Origin: Eumeta japonica
Lineage: Eukaryota; Arthropoda; Insecta; Lepidoptera; Psychidae
Length of the DNA stretch: 64,000 nucleotides
NCBI GenBank assembly: GCA_005406025.1
Contig: BGZK01000712.1
Location: 186,001-250,000, forward strand
Direction: 5' to 3'
The position numbers were made by a program, and so were the translations under genes. The notes under the pieces are model-generated. The model did not search any database. It was not told where the DNA came from and saw only the letters and a program-made list of their open reading frames with translations. Within the stretch, counting starts at the first letter, position 1; each line of letters opens with the position of its first letter. Positions 47,945 to 59,620 of this stretch are shown here, piece after piece.

Positions 47945-49489
47945 GTTTCATAACACATCGTACAGTTACAGAGGGTATGCGTGCACGAATATAGATAAGT
48001 TGGGCGGATTACAAATTCCACTATCGGAGGAGACAAAACGTAACATATGTTTTATTTTTATCCCTTTCATTCTAATGTATGTCTCATAAAAAATAATTAA
48101 GACATTTACGTCTGTATAATCGAACCCGGTATGTGTACGTAAAAGATTCGCGTATTTAAATACCTAATACAGAATAAAAATTATGGGAAGAAATATAGGT
48201 AATGCTACTTCACGTCATGAGCGTACAATAAGGAGAATAAAACGAATTTAATTCATTTAAAAGTAAAGGGATAAGTCGACGATTTAATATGTAAACAACT
48301 GAAAGACATTTTAACAATGATAAGGTTGGAATTTAGTCCCTTACATAATAAAAAAAAAAGTGTAAACTGGATCAGGAGGAAAACTGTCCAACTACATTAA
48401 TATAAAAATTCGAACTATATGATCAGAGCGTAACATGTCGCAGTAAAGCTTACAGCAGCCCTTCAACATTATTTTGACGCAGTAAACCCGGTTCCGGTTG
48501 GTCAATTATTATTATTGATTTGGACAATCGGCCGCTTTGAATTTATTATTAGACGTTGACAAACTATTGGAGCAATATCAGTCCGTATAAGTCGTGCCCC
48601 AAACAAAACCAATTTCGTATTAAATGTTTCCACGAAATCCATATATTGCTATATATTTATATTGAACGATTTCATGGAAATGACCAATAATTCGTCTGTA
48701 TAGTTCACCTGGCAAAATACGCTTCCCAATACATTACTCGACTGAAAAGTGAACTAGAACTACTTAGAAACCATGAATTTAGGAGAAAAGGCATTGTAAA
48801 TAATATGTTTTGTATTTTCAATGGTCCGTATGAACGTATTATATATGTATGCATGTATATTACTCGTATAGTAATATATTTTTGAATTCTTATCATATAT
48901 GTTATTGAAATAAGCATTCTTATTTAACGTATTAAGAGTGCATAAGGATAAACTTTAAAAGAAAATATTTTTTTAAAACAAGCTTATATAAAAAAGTGAA
49001 CTAAAAAAAAACAAAAAAATAATTTGACGTATACGTAGATATAATTTGTACGCAAAAGCTTGTTTCAAAATTTTTTATTTACTTTTAATATATTTTATAC
49101 TTTTTTAATTTAAAATCTTTTGAAATTATTAGTAATATTAAAAGAACAGATCCTGGACACTAAATGGGGATACAGTTCTAGTTAAGACAAATCTAACTAA
49201 CCTAAACACGACAGTTATGTCGTGTAATCGAGGAGATGCTCATTTTGAAGATATCGTCATCAATGGCCACCTTCAAGATCCATCATCAGATTAGCTTGAT
49301 CATCATATTACATCGGCACCGAACTGTGCCAAATTTCATCTTAATCGGATACTAGGAAGTGATCGAAAAATGGTTTGCGAATTTAAAGACAACTTACTTA
49401 CGACCATTGAAAATTGAATAAAAGCTTGTAAAAAGGAAAAAAATATATTTAAACGTTTTTAATTTAAACATTTGTTTTCGGCTCAATGG
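47945..49489. other. AT-rich stretch with a repeat tail at 49,255-49,360
   Basis: Mostly background. CATCGGCACCGAACTGTGCC and AAATTTCATCTTAATCGGAT (49,311-49,350) are typical of the 3' end of lepidopteran non-LTR elements. The hairpin at 48,627-48,680 is listed separately. Confidence 0.5.
48627..48680 (-). repeat. 13-bp inverted repeat with a 28-nt loop
   Basis: TTTCCACGAAATC (48,627-48,639) and GATTTCATGGAAA (48,668-48,680). One C-A mismatch on the plus strand becomes a G-U pair on the minus strand, so if any RNA is made it would fold better from the minus strand. Confidence 0.7.
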
Positions 49490-50040
49490 TGAGAATGGCG
49501 TACGCACATAGAATGCGGCCGGACTGCCGGCATGAAAAGGTACTAAACGAAATTCAATGTCGATGTTAATCGCGCGTCAAACAGCGGAGAGTTTCCTTTT
49601 AATTGTTTTCGTAAATAATAAATAGCCATCGGTGGTGACGCGTGAAGCGTTAATGAGTTTATTTGAATACAAGACGGCGCACGCGACGCCCCCGCCCGCC
49701 CGCCTAATGTTACGCTCGCGTTACTCTGACAACTTCCACCTTTTACCAAATTGTATTTTCGTGTACGGCCGAGTTTTCTTTATAAATATTGTTATTACGA
49801 GTGCGACATCGTGACAGGTGCTAATGCGTCGGCGGCGACCCCCGCGCCGCCGAACAATGCGCGCGGCGCGGCCCGCCCGCGATCATCGATCACTCCACGC
49901 TTGTCGGTCGTTTCCCGGCTGTACGTTTTTAGTACGTTGACTTTTGACAGCACTAGAAATGGAATTTGAAACGAGATTGAAAGAAGACTTTTCGAACCGT
50001 AGGCGCAGGCGAGTCAAAGGCTAAATGGATCGACGGCGCT
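49490..50040. other. GC-rich CpG island
   Basis: Three GC bursts, at about 49,505-49,540, 49,630-49,735 and 49,815-49,945, the last with GCGCGGCGCGGCCCGCCCGC. Overlapping 60-72 codon frames on both strands have no motif. Probably a regulatory island or untranslated exon. Confidence 0.45.
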
Positions 50041-50439
50041 TTGCGAAATGGAGACAAAAATAAAACAACGCATTTTGTGAAATCCACGATTGTTTTTAAG
50101 TTTATCCATCTGCGAAGTGCATAGTGTAATACAGTAAGTACAATGTGATAAGAATTAAGGAGATTACGAAAAATATTTTTTATTAATTATTAATTAAACT
50201 TATTCGGAGAAGGCTAGAGATCACAACATCTATAACTATGCACAATGAATAATAACTTTTAAATACGAAATTTTTTTTAGAATGGTTGGATAATTAATGT
50301 TATTACTCTGAACAGACATATTGTTAAGGAAAATATTCTAAAAATTACACTATCAATACGAAATGATGAACATTCACTCAAAAATATAAGAAATTTGTGA
50401 TATAACATTGAACAAACAAAAAAAAAACTCATTGCAAGG

Positions 50440-51640
50440 TGCGGCGGCGGGGTCGATTTATTTGTAGTCATTCGTCAGCATGCATATTTACGCCAACTCC
50501 ACACGGCGGGCGTGTTACACCGAATATGCGCCCGAGTTTACGTCTCACCGCCGTTCCGGCTGCCTTATGAGACATTGCTCTGGGGCAAGGGACCCTTAAG
50601 TTCTTGAAACCTCGCCGTAGTTCTACAAAATTGGACCCTAAACGTGCACGTAGTAGGACTCAAAATCTGTTAAGGCATTAAACCAATGGACTCGTAAACA
50701 AGACTGGGCCTTCATTTGTTTATTAAACATCCAGCGCTCGGCGAGGTGCGAGTCGGTAATGGCGCGCAAGACTTTGTCACGGCCGCTTTCCCCCGAAATT
50801 AAATCATAATGATGATGCCTACCTTCCACGATGCCCGAAGGTTTCGGCTGCGTGCCGTCTCGTTATAAGGGCGGAATTAGTACGTTTACCATCTACGCTA
50901 TAGCACTATGCATATGTCGTCAGTCTTAAGCAAGACTAAATGACGATATTTAGAAAAATAATATTTCAAGACGTACCTGTGTACGAGAAAAGAATATAAA
51001 AAATTTGTTGATAATTTTAGGGTGTTGTAACTCTTCTTAAACGTTAATATGAAAATACCGATTTAAAAACATAAGAGATAAGAATTGACACGAATCCACT
51101 AGTAAACTTTTCATTCTTTTTACGAAATTTTACAAAATTCGAGCTGGATTTTTTTTAACAAGTTCCTTCAATTTTAGAAGAAACGAATGTGTCAATAGCG
51201 GTAATTAAGACCTACACGTCTGTCTGTATACGATTTTCTTCATCTACAGCGCACGTCAAAAATTGCGTTTTTAACTCGCTACAGATCTCACGGGCCCTTA
51301 GCTTCGAGACGGATAGGTCCCTTTAAAAGGCCCCCGACGGAATCCCATTTGTCTAAGTAATGAGAAAACGCCGGCTCACAGTGGAACGATCTTTGGCGAA
51401 ATAACTCAGTCGTGTGGCTTTTACGGCTGTTCGTGATCTTAAGGAGTACATACGTTTTCACGGCCGTAAAACAGGGCTGTTCTTGTCTATGAGATGTGTT
51501 GTTCGGATGGTTAATTTTTTTTAACAAACGCCAGCGAAACGGAAAGCAAGGGTTATAAAACAAATTTCGTCCATACGCAGGTTCCCTTTGTTTGTGCGAT
51601 CGCTCATGAACTATTAAGATCGTAGCCGCGATAGAGTGGT
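50440..51640. other. Two moderately GC-rich islands
   Basis: Islands at about 50,440-50,900 and 51,280-51,620, separated by AT-rich DNA. Both have a mixed composition with CCGAAATTAAATCATAATGA-type segments. A 91-codon minus-strand frame (51,288-51,563) has no recognised motif. Confidence 0.4.
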
Positions 51641-52340
51641 CAATTGCTATTAGTATATTATACTATATTTGTTGTATAAATGTTAAAGTAAACAAGATAT
51701 GTAAACAATATATACAAAATAATAAAAAAAGAGCAAATTACAAGTCCTCAAATATTTTCTCTATGTTTATATCTTGTTTCTTTATTGGAGCTTCTACACG
51801 TTTATCATATTACCGGAAGTGAACTTAGATGTTACGACGATACGCCCTGCAGTTTCAGTCGCGTGGTATACTATCTTTACTGTTCATTCATAGTTGTCCC
51901 GTTCCCTTACATAGGTGCATCTATTAATTATCATAGCGCTTGTTTCAGTACCGTTACCGCTCACGGTCTGATGTCGACCCCGTTCTCGTTCTTTGTTCTA
52001 ATTCTTTTCTGGATTACCGGTTCAACTACCGGTCTATAGATGTTCCTATCGATAACCGAGTATCCCGCTATTAGACTTCTGAAATGAATTTCCTATGACA
52101 TTTTGTTGTTGGGTGATTACTTTAGCGCTGTGGTAATTCGCATACTGATACCACTTTGTCTCGTCTGCATTACTATCGAATGTGGCAAAGTAAATTTTAC
52201 ATTACATAAACCTTCAAAAAAAAATAATAACTCAAATTTTATTAATTCGGATGACCATAAAAGGACATCCGTAATAAAGTGATCGACATCCGTCAAGTGG
52301 TTTAAGAGTTGGCTGGTACAAAGAAATACTATAATCTTTA
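51641..52340. other. Background, no supported gene
   Basis: An 84-codon plus-strand frame (51,785-52,039) and an 88-codon minus-strand frame (52,117-52,383) are present, neither recognised nor clearly started by a good ATG context. Confidence 0.5.
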
Positions 52341-52360
52341 TAAATGTACTAGTTTTATGC

Positions 52361-52740
52361 CACGGCTCCGCTCGCGCAGACATGAAATTAATTCCTTCAT
52401 CTTGTATATCGCGCTACTACGAAATGGAGATCCCGATCGCAAACCTGTTCTCGATTCTGATCCTGTCCCTGCTCTCGTTGTCAATTTCATTTATTCTCAA
52501 TTCCGATTGCAATCCCACTTTTGATTAATTTCGACCCCAGTCCCGTTCTCAATTACGGTTCCGATCTTGCTTTCGATTCTGATCCTGGACCCGTTCTTGA
52601 TTCTGCTATCCAGAATCGTGAAGCGATTTTACAAAAGAATTTGCGTAAAATCCGTTCATAGTGATCTTCTACGTTCCGAAAAGAGTAACTATGTCAAATT
52701 TCAAGTCAATCGAACTTATAATATATATATATCCATAGAC
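52361..52740 (+). repeat. LINE-type tail interrupted by a hexamer-period array
   Basis: CACGGCTCCGCTCGCG at 52,361-52,376 and GAAAAGAGTAACTATGTC plus AAATTTCAAGTCAATCG at 52,678-52,712 match the two blocks of the tail at 19,604-19,728. There they are about 90 bp apart; here they are 317 bp apart, and the extra length is mainly the array at 52,424-52,615. A short AT run ends it. Confidence 0.6.
52424..52615 (+). repeat. Degenerate hexamer-period array, plus strand
   Basis: Triplets alternate between GAT/GTT/AAT and CCC/CCT/CTC/TCT, for example GATCCCGATCGCAAACCTG and CTCGATTCTGATCCTGTCCC. The alternation gives a six-base period, so the frame stays open and reads DPDRKPVLDSDPVPALVV. It resembles the arrays at 11,600-11,925 and 54,090-54,190. 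Confidence 0.65.
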
Positions 52741-52871
52741 AAAAATAGCCCGTGATAGCTTCAACCGCATAGACATAGCACCAATGCCGGGTACTATAGC
52801 CTATTTTTGCTACCATGCAGGCTGTCCCTGAAACTTCCCGCTATGATATTAATTTATGTGTTTTAGAACAC

Positions 52872-52920
52872 CTTAAATTCAAAAATACCTTAACTTCAAA
52901 ATTCCTTAAGTTCAAAAAGT
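52872..52920 (+). repeat. Short tandem repeat, three units of about 16 bp
   Basis: Three successive CCTTAA.TTCAAAA-type units. Confidence 0.85.
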
Positions 52921-53039
52921 CGTCTCAAAGCTCAAAGACTTGGCCATTCCAGAAAAGTTTTTGCTAATTCTTCAAACTCAATCTTCAAAAATTAGCGAGT
53001 GGTTTGTACGTTAATATTTAAAATATGCTTATAAAATGA

Positions 53040-53770
53040 TCTCAATAATGATGTTTCTTCATCGAATTGATGAAACTATATTTTTTTTAATTTTCAATCC
53101 GCTATAACTTTTGAATAGGTCACCCAATTTTCACGCGGTTAATAGCAATCAATGCAGTGTTTTGCGAGTCCTATAAACAATTTGTAAACGAATATTTATC
53201 AGATAAAAAAATTACGGATTTTTTTTGAGAAAAACATTTTTTTTTAATTTTTCGTTCCCGATATTTCACGAACAAATTAACCGATTTTGTTCCGCCACAC
53301 AGCGACCGATGTGGTTTTTTGATGTTAAGAGCTGATTTTTGGAATCGATCGGTAAAGCTGTTTGAAAGTTATTCCAAAAAAAACACATTTAAAAATTTTT
53401 ACGTAGTTTTATGAAATTTCTTAAAATCTACCGGTCCCAATTTGTTCAAATTTTCAGGAAATCTAAGTTTGATGGAACTCTTTGGAATTTTGTTCCAATC
53501 GGTCAAGCCGTTCGAAAGTTATAAGAGGTTTACATATTTACACACACACTTTTACACATTTACTCACACACACGCACGCATGCACGAGAGAAAGAGAGAG
53601 AGAGACATACAGTCATAGTGACACCCTCGCGGGAACCGTCAAAATAGCTTCCTAGAACCTCAAAACGTCGAGATCTAATGAAAACTCGATTTTCGAAAAA
53701 CAGGATAAAACCAATAACTTCGCGATTTTCGAAAATTTTTAATTTTTTTAACGGGGAGTTAAAATATACT
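53040..53770. repeat. Unclassified interspersed repeat with microsatellite
   Basis: A run of blocks such as CGCTATAACTTTTGAATAGG, CCCGATATTTCACGAACAAA, TTGTTCCAATCGGTCAAGCC and GTTCGAAAGTTATAAGAGG, followed by CA/GA repeats (53,535-53,606) and TGACACCCTCGCGGGAACCG. 'Variant-TCGG(T)-phrase, then CA repeats' is the usual architecture of non-LTR tails. The block has no coding frame and its family is unknown to me. Confidence 0.5.
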
Positions 53771-54089
53771 CTAGTGGTTAAGGTTAATGTAGCTTCTTAT
53801 TAATGAGGGATTTTTTAGAATCGACAATGTAATTGAAAATTATGTCTTAAAAAAAGAACTTACAAACTTTACTTCTTTAGGTATCTATTTACAATAGATA
53901 AAAAATTAATCGAGGGTAATTTTCGCTCACATGGAAATATTTTTCGTCACACGAAAATTAGATTTTCGATAATTACAATTTTTTGATACAGATTTCTACT
54001 CAAAATACATGTTAAAACACGGTAGCTAAATGTTGTTCTGTTTCTTTTCGTGTATCATACATTCTTCTTTGAGCTATATACAAACTTTC

Positions 54090-54190
54090 CCCCGATGACG
54101 CTCAGTCTCGTTCTCGGTCCCACTTTTAATTTCGATACCAGTCCCGCTCGTGATTGCGATCGCGGCTTCAATTTAGAACTCGATTCTGAA
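54090..54190 (+). repeat. Third hexamer-period array
   Basis: CTCAGTCTCGTTCTCGGTCC and GATACCAGTCCCGCTCGTGA continue the same six-base rhythm, about 1.5 kb downstream of the second array. Confidence 0.5.
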
Positions 54191-54199
54191 CGAATTATC

Positions 54200-55380
54200 C
54201 CAAAAGAACATGCATTCTTATATTGAAAATATTTACAACCCCTAAAATATTGATCTTTCTGTGGATATTGCAGTTATCAATAGCCAATCAATGTAAAACG
54301 GTGAGAAATTTATTTAATATTCACGCAGGCACAAGAGTGGACAAAAGTTAGCTTATACTAAAAACCTAACTAAACAACGTACTTCTCTCTACTAAGAACA
54401 GAATCATGTAAATCGGACTAGATGATTTGAAGCACTCAAATGAACAGATAGACAGAGCGACGTTGTATGTTATAAGAAAAAATATAAAAATGAACTGCCA
54501 CTTTGGCACGAAATCTGTTTATGCAATATAAAAAGTGTATTGACAGATTTATTGGAACAGACAACGCACACCCAAGTTACTACGAAAAAAACACAAGCAT
54601 TAATTTGAGAATGAGGTAAAAAATATTTGATTTTTAACCAATTTCCTAAGAAGTTGATTAAAAAATACACTGCACTGTATAATATTTATAAAATGTGGAA
54701 AATTACTATCACATTTTATTTGATAAACATTAGTACTGCATGAAGATTTTTCTCGTCAATTTTCAATTTTTTATTACAAGTTTATTTTCATAAACGGACA
54801 GATAGTGTTTTAGACTTTTATTGAAGCTTGTTTAAGAAAGAAAATATTCCTCCATACACAATTTCCACATGATTTTGTTGGTATAAGCAAAGCACACCAG
54901 GACAGATTTCAAGAGGTGCATTTTCGTCTAACATGATCGACACACATCATCGTAGTTCAGCAGCTTTGCAGAAATACCTACAAAATCACAGAAATGTTCT
55001 CTTGAATCACTCTAGTTATTAGCGAAAGCTGCATCGAAATCCTTGTAACAGTTTTTGAGATCAACCTATTACACACTGAGATACAAACGGAGACGTCTAT
55101 TTTTAATGTAAATTACCATAATTATCATAACCATTACATATCGAATGGCAAAAGATTTTTTTAATTATTTTTGGACTAGAACAGTGATTTTCATAAAAAT
55201 ATACCACATCTTCAATCCTAACATATCAACATTTTTCATGTAGAAACATGTCTATTTTGATATGCTTATAAGGTTTATTTTTCGTTTAATTTTTTTTTAT
55301 TAATTGCGGTGTCCCGTACTCTGATTTAGGACTAAATTTCCAAATCCGATTTATTGTTACGTATAATATTGAATCGATAT
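54200..55380. other. AT-rich stretch with two tail relics
   Basis: CATGTAAATCGGACTAGATG with ACAGATAGACAGAG (54,409-54,459), and GCATCGAAATCCTTGTAACA with a GAGATCAACC end (55,031-55,067), are decayed LINE-type tails. No supported gene. Confidence 0.5.
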
Positions 55381-55384
55381 TAAC

Positions 55385-55640
55385 AGTTCAGCTCGGCTCG
55401 AGGCTACGCTCTTTCGTGTTAAATTAATCCTCGACACAATAAGTGTTGTCGCTATCTTCCCCGGAATCGTTTGTGAGCGATGTTATTCATTCGTTTCAGG
55501 CGTTCGTCGGTCGCGGGCGGGGCGCGCGGGGGCGGGTGGGCCGCCCCCCGCCCCGCCCGCCCAGCCCGCGCCGACGTCCCGATGCCGTTATGAATGCGGC
55601 ATCACACGGCGCGACACCGCTCACAGTTTAGTTTTGACGC
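55385..55640. other. GC-rich island with an acceptor-like junction
   Basis: CATTCGTTTCAG ends at 55,499, an acceptor-like sequence directly before the GC-rich run. A 62-codon frame (55,443-55,631) crosses that point, starts with a non-ATG codon and becomes a proline and arginine tract. A short ATG frame (MNAASHGATPLTV) ends it. The G-rich run is described separately. Confidence 0.35.
55515..55567. other. G-quadruplex motif facing a C-rich run
   Basis: Five G-runs at 55,515-55,540 (GGGCGGGG...GGGGGCGGGTGGG) with loops of 1-5 nt meet the canonical four-run G-quadruplex pattern. A run of C-blocks follows at 55,541-55,567, so both strands carry a potential G4 and the two halves could also pair with each other. 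Confidence 0.75.
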
Positions 55641-57680
55641 CTTGTACGAGGAAAATTGACGTGTTATTTTGTTTAGGCACGCGTCGTCTTCGATGCGCCC
55701 GCATTTGGAAGTGAAATGTGACATCTGTGTTGTTTGTATACAAACAAAGATAAACATCATCGGCGTCCGCTCGAATTTATCAAAATCGAAACGTGTCATA
55801 GTCGAGTGTGGTTTTCATTGAGGAAAATGAGATTGATTTCATGTACAATATTTATTAAATGATATGTTTACAATATTTGCGGATGTTCCAATAAAAAATA
55901 GTAAAAATTAAAAAAAAAACATCGAAAATAGTCAATTTTGATTAAAAAATTAAGTAACAATCATGATGAAAGTAGTCTTTATGGTGCAATAAGCTTTTAC
56001 CAAAATTTCGCCTGATTAAGCGCCAAAAATTTATAAAACAGAAAAAAATATATTTGGACCATTTTTTAAGTTTGTAATTTTACAGTGGTACGAACGTAGT
56101 TAAAAAGGCACTTTTAAAATAAAAAAAAAATTACCAACACAGCCATGTTGAATTTGTTGCTTTATTCAACAACAAAAGTTCTCAAATTATTAATCAAGGC
56201 ATTAGCTATTTTACAACAATTTGTTTTTATTTATAAATTGTTGTAAATACTTCTATTACTACGAAAAATAAGCAATAAAATATATTTTTAAATAATGCTT
56301 ATATTTAATTAATTTGCAAAAGTTTGACTATAATGTCTGAAACCATATTGAAATATAGATAACGATTTTAAGGTCAGATAAATAACACAATGAATTAGTC
56401 TATTTTAGTAGGTAAGACTGTAACATTTCTGATATTATAATTTGTAGTAGTCTAACGTCGGCAAGAAGGAACTACACAATAGCAATTTCATTTATTTTTT
56501 TCGTTGAAACCTATCAATTCTTTCTTAGGTCAAGGAAATGAGAAAAGTGTAACTGAATTTTTTGGAGGCATGATATTTTTATTTACATGATATAGACTGA
56601 CAACTCCTAAACAACACGGGTTCGTTCTCTCGGCTGGTGGATGTCAAAAATGAAAGTCAACTGCCATGGATCCACAACCAATGAGAGTGCCAGACCACTG
56701 AGAGATCATTGTAGTGTCATAAGGCAACGCAGCACCGTGCAGTCCGCAGTAGTTGTGATGATCTTTTCGTGTCTCCTTGAAATACAATAGTGGCTGCCTG
56801 GTCGATTACCGTGCCGGGCACCCTACGACCAACGCCCCTATATTCCTATATATTGCCTAAACTAAGTGCATTTCCCCGGGTTGTGTCGTCACACATACTA
56901 AAAATTGCGGTTGCACCGCCCGCGCTGTCGTCCTATTGACGCGCTAGGTCAGAGTTCACCAGCAACATTATATTGTGATATTTTCTGCGAGTAAAGTCGC
57001 GCTTGCACAAAGTCAGTGTAAATTTTTCATAGCTTAATTTAGGTATTTTGCATTGTTTTGCATTCCCTGAAAGAGTGCCCTTACTTATAATGATTTAACA
57101 AACCTTGGAAAATCCGTTACAAGAATATGAAAAGGTGAAATATATCTTGAATAAACATAATCTATACATAATACGTATGTTGACATTATTTTCATATCAG
57201 ACGATTACATAAAAACTTGCTATATCTATACATACACGGCTCTTGTAAAATAAGTAATTGAGCACAAAACCAGAAGCCAACGTGAAAACAATGCCCTTTA
57301 ATTAAAAAAGGGCCTCTCGGCGAAAGCTCAAAGTTGGTAATTTGAAACGATCTAATTAGCATTTCTTTTCAATACGTTACTTCACAATTTTCATTTAAGG
57401 TTGGTTTCGCCTCGTTGGGAAAATTGTCGAAGTCAAATGTGTTGTGATTTATTGTCGTACTTTCACCACAGCGGTTTTTAATGCTTATAGTATTGAAAAG
57501 TTTACATTATAAACTTTTCAATATTTATTTCCGACTTATTTTCCATGAAACAATAACACAGAATACATATTAACGATAAATAGATTTTTTCCGCAAATTG
57601 ATGCACATAAACAATTCTATTAATTAGCTTTCAAAATTCTAACAAAAAAAAAGGCGAAAACAATGAGTCGAGAAGGTGCC
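55641..57680. other. AT-rich stretch with a mixed patch
   Basis: A patch at 56,620-56,960 is GC-richer (GGCTGGTGGATGTCAAAAAT, GTGCCGGGCACCCTACGACC) and could be a repeat or regulatory. The hairpin at 57,491-57,523 is listed separately. No supported gene. Confidence 0.5.
57491..57523. repeat. Perfect 14-bp inverted repeat, 5-nt loop
   Basis: TATTGAAAAGTTTA, CATTA, TAAACTTTTCAATA. Confidence 0.9.
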
Positions 57681-57699
57681 GCCATAAAAAACTTATTAA

Positions 57700-58030
57700 A
57701 ACATTATGCGATATTACGTCTAAAACTTTAAAGGTCGCACGGCGAAACGTAAATTCTCCCTTCCCGTATTCAATTAGCCGCCATGATTAAATTTTTACGC
57801 ATCTATTAATTTTTCACCCCACAAACGTGCCCCCCCCGGAGGTGATTTCCGTCACTTTTGCGGGCTTTATTATTAACCTTTTGTCGATAGGGGCCTCACC
57901 TTACACCTGGGTTTTATACGCGAATTTAATGGCCGAAATATGTTTAATAATTTTAGCCCGCTTCTCGGCGTTTACGATCTCGTTTACGTTTCCCAAAAGT
58001 TGCCCGGTCGGAGCCGTCGTTTAAAATATT
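57700..58030. other. Compositional island, evenly mixed
   Basis: Unlike the CpG-heavy islands this is balanced, with TTCAATTAGCCGCCATGATTAAA-type AT cores inside GC-richer text. The 65-codon frame (57,827-58,024) begins with GTG and is hydrophobic without a known motif. The balanced texture is typical of deeply conserved non-coding elements in insects; that is inference. Confidence 0.4.
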
Positions 58031-58619
58031 ACTGAAGTATTTGGGTTTTAAATAAACTTCGCCTAATTACGTGACTGAAACGTTCGAAAAACAATATCGC
58101 AAATTGACCGGCCTAGAAACTACGCAGAGGGACAGAGTACTTCATTAGTTAATTTTTATTAATGAGTCTTTCGCGATTTATGAGGATGTCTAAATTGAAA
58201 ATAAAGGTGTATGCATATTATATGACACAAAAAAAAAAACAAGGGAAGATAAGTAATTTCGAACATCAATTACTTAATAATTACAGTACGCGATTTTTAG
58301 AATACAAAAGCTTTGACAACCAGCGACCGCTATTTCACAAAACTATATTTGTAGACGCGTTACTATGAGTTAATACAATTCTACAGGTGGTCTCTTTGTA
58401 TCGACAAGCGTTTCTTATTTTAAGTTTCATTAATTGGACACAAAGCATTATTAATCTTTAGTGTAACAGTTTATTTCAAATTAAGTCTTCAATCTAAAGC
58501 AAAATTGAGTAACTTACGAATAAAATAAAATAACTTACGAAGCGACGTCTTTACGTATACTTTAGAACTTCCAGTATTCAAATACGGTCATTATGTACGC
58601 AAAAGAGAAAAAATCATAC

Positions 58620-59080
58620 ATGTTGTACTCTTTTTATACATCTACGTGTGTACACGACGTCGCCGGGGCACGGCGCACATTTATCTCCTACGAGGGTGCG
58701 CACGAATAAACCTAAACAAGTAGTAGTAACAAGGTGTTTTTAGAAATCAGTTTGTGTTCCGCGAGTCGCGCTGCGCCGGCGGCCGAGTGCTAACATAAAT
58801 CTAGCCGCGCCGGCGCCCGCGACGGCCGCCCCGCGGGGAACGCGTGTGGAGTAATTGCCGGCGTACGGGCGAGCGCCCGCGCCGCTACAACATTAACTAT
58901 TAAATTCGTTGCATAATAAACCTCGCATTACGAACCGCCGTAATACGTCGGACGGTTCCTTTCTCGTTGCGATCGCTCCGTCGTTCCCAAACCCTCGAAG
59001 AATACTGGCTACTGGCTTACCGTCATGTTCATTCGTGAAGGTTTTCGATTTCATTTACATTTTTAATATTTTACCTTCTC
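58620..59080. other. GC-rich CpG island
   Basis: GC-rich bursts such as GCGCTGCGCCGGCGGCCGAG (58,769 on) and GCGCCGGCGCCCGCGACGGC (58,807 on), followed by ATTAACTATTAAATTCGTTG. A 62-codon plus-strand frame (58,909-59,097) lacks an ATG at its start and any motif. Confidence 0.45.
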
Positions 59081-59129
59081 GGCTCGGAGCTTTATGAAAG
59101 AAACAGTGGAAGAATATTATTTATGAGCG

Positions 59130-59620
59130 TCGAACGAACTACGTAGGTATATATAGTCGGCGAGCGGGCCGGGTGCGCCTGCGCCGCGGTACCGACGGTC
59201 GGTCGTACCGACGAGTCGTTGCACACGTGCTCGGGGGCGTCGGTAACCGACGCCCCCGAGCACGTGTGCAACGACTCGATTGTATACGTTCGAATTGCGA
59301 CCGAAATAAGCATACTTCTCCGAGACGCAGGAGTCCACACGAATTCTCCGGCGACTCGAAACTTCTTAAAAGGTAAAGTCTCGGAATTTCCTCAGGTGTC
59401 TGAAAATGCTCTCTTTGTTTTCGGCAGTGAGCGGGCCCTCTCGAGGCCGTCGCTCCGGAGTCCCGAACCCCACTTGACACGCTTCATTTTTACCTTTCTT
59501 TGAGAGATGAAACTGGAGCGCGGCGCCGGCGCCCGCACCGCGCATAATTCGCGGTGCCACGCACGCCGCGCCCCGCCCGATACTCGTGGTAATTGTGCTG
59601 ATGACCCAAATGTCAAGTGA
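59130..59620. other. GC-rich CpG island carrying a long palindrome
   Basis: Almost every frame is open here for 60-110 codons because the palindrome mirrors itself, so no frame can be preferred. Translations from the two strands share HVLGGVG and RRPRARVQRL, which proves the palindrome effect and argues against coding. Confidence 0.5.
59212..59278. repeat. Exact 67-bp GC-rich inverted repeat
   Basis: 33-nt arms at 59,212-59,244 and 59,246-59,278 are perfect complements around a single A. Each arm contains the E-box CACGTG (59,224-59,229 and 59,261-59,266). Such a structure could extrude as a cruciform or arise from a snap-back copying event, natural or technical. Confidence 0.95.

Noticed and set aside
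59092..59616. Seven overlapping frames in the 59-kb island
   Set aside because: They come from a perfect palindrome and high GC; the two strands share the same peptide strings, so none is evidence of coding.
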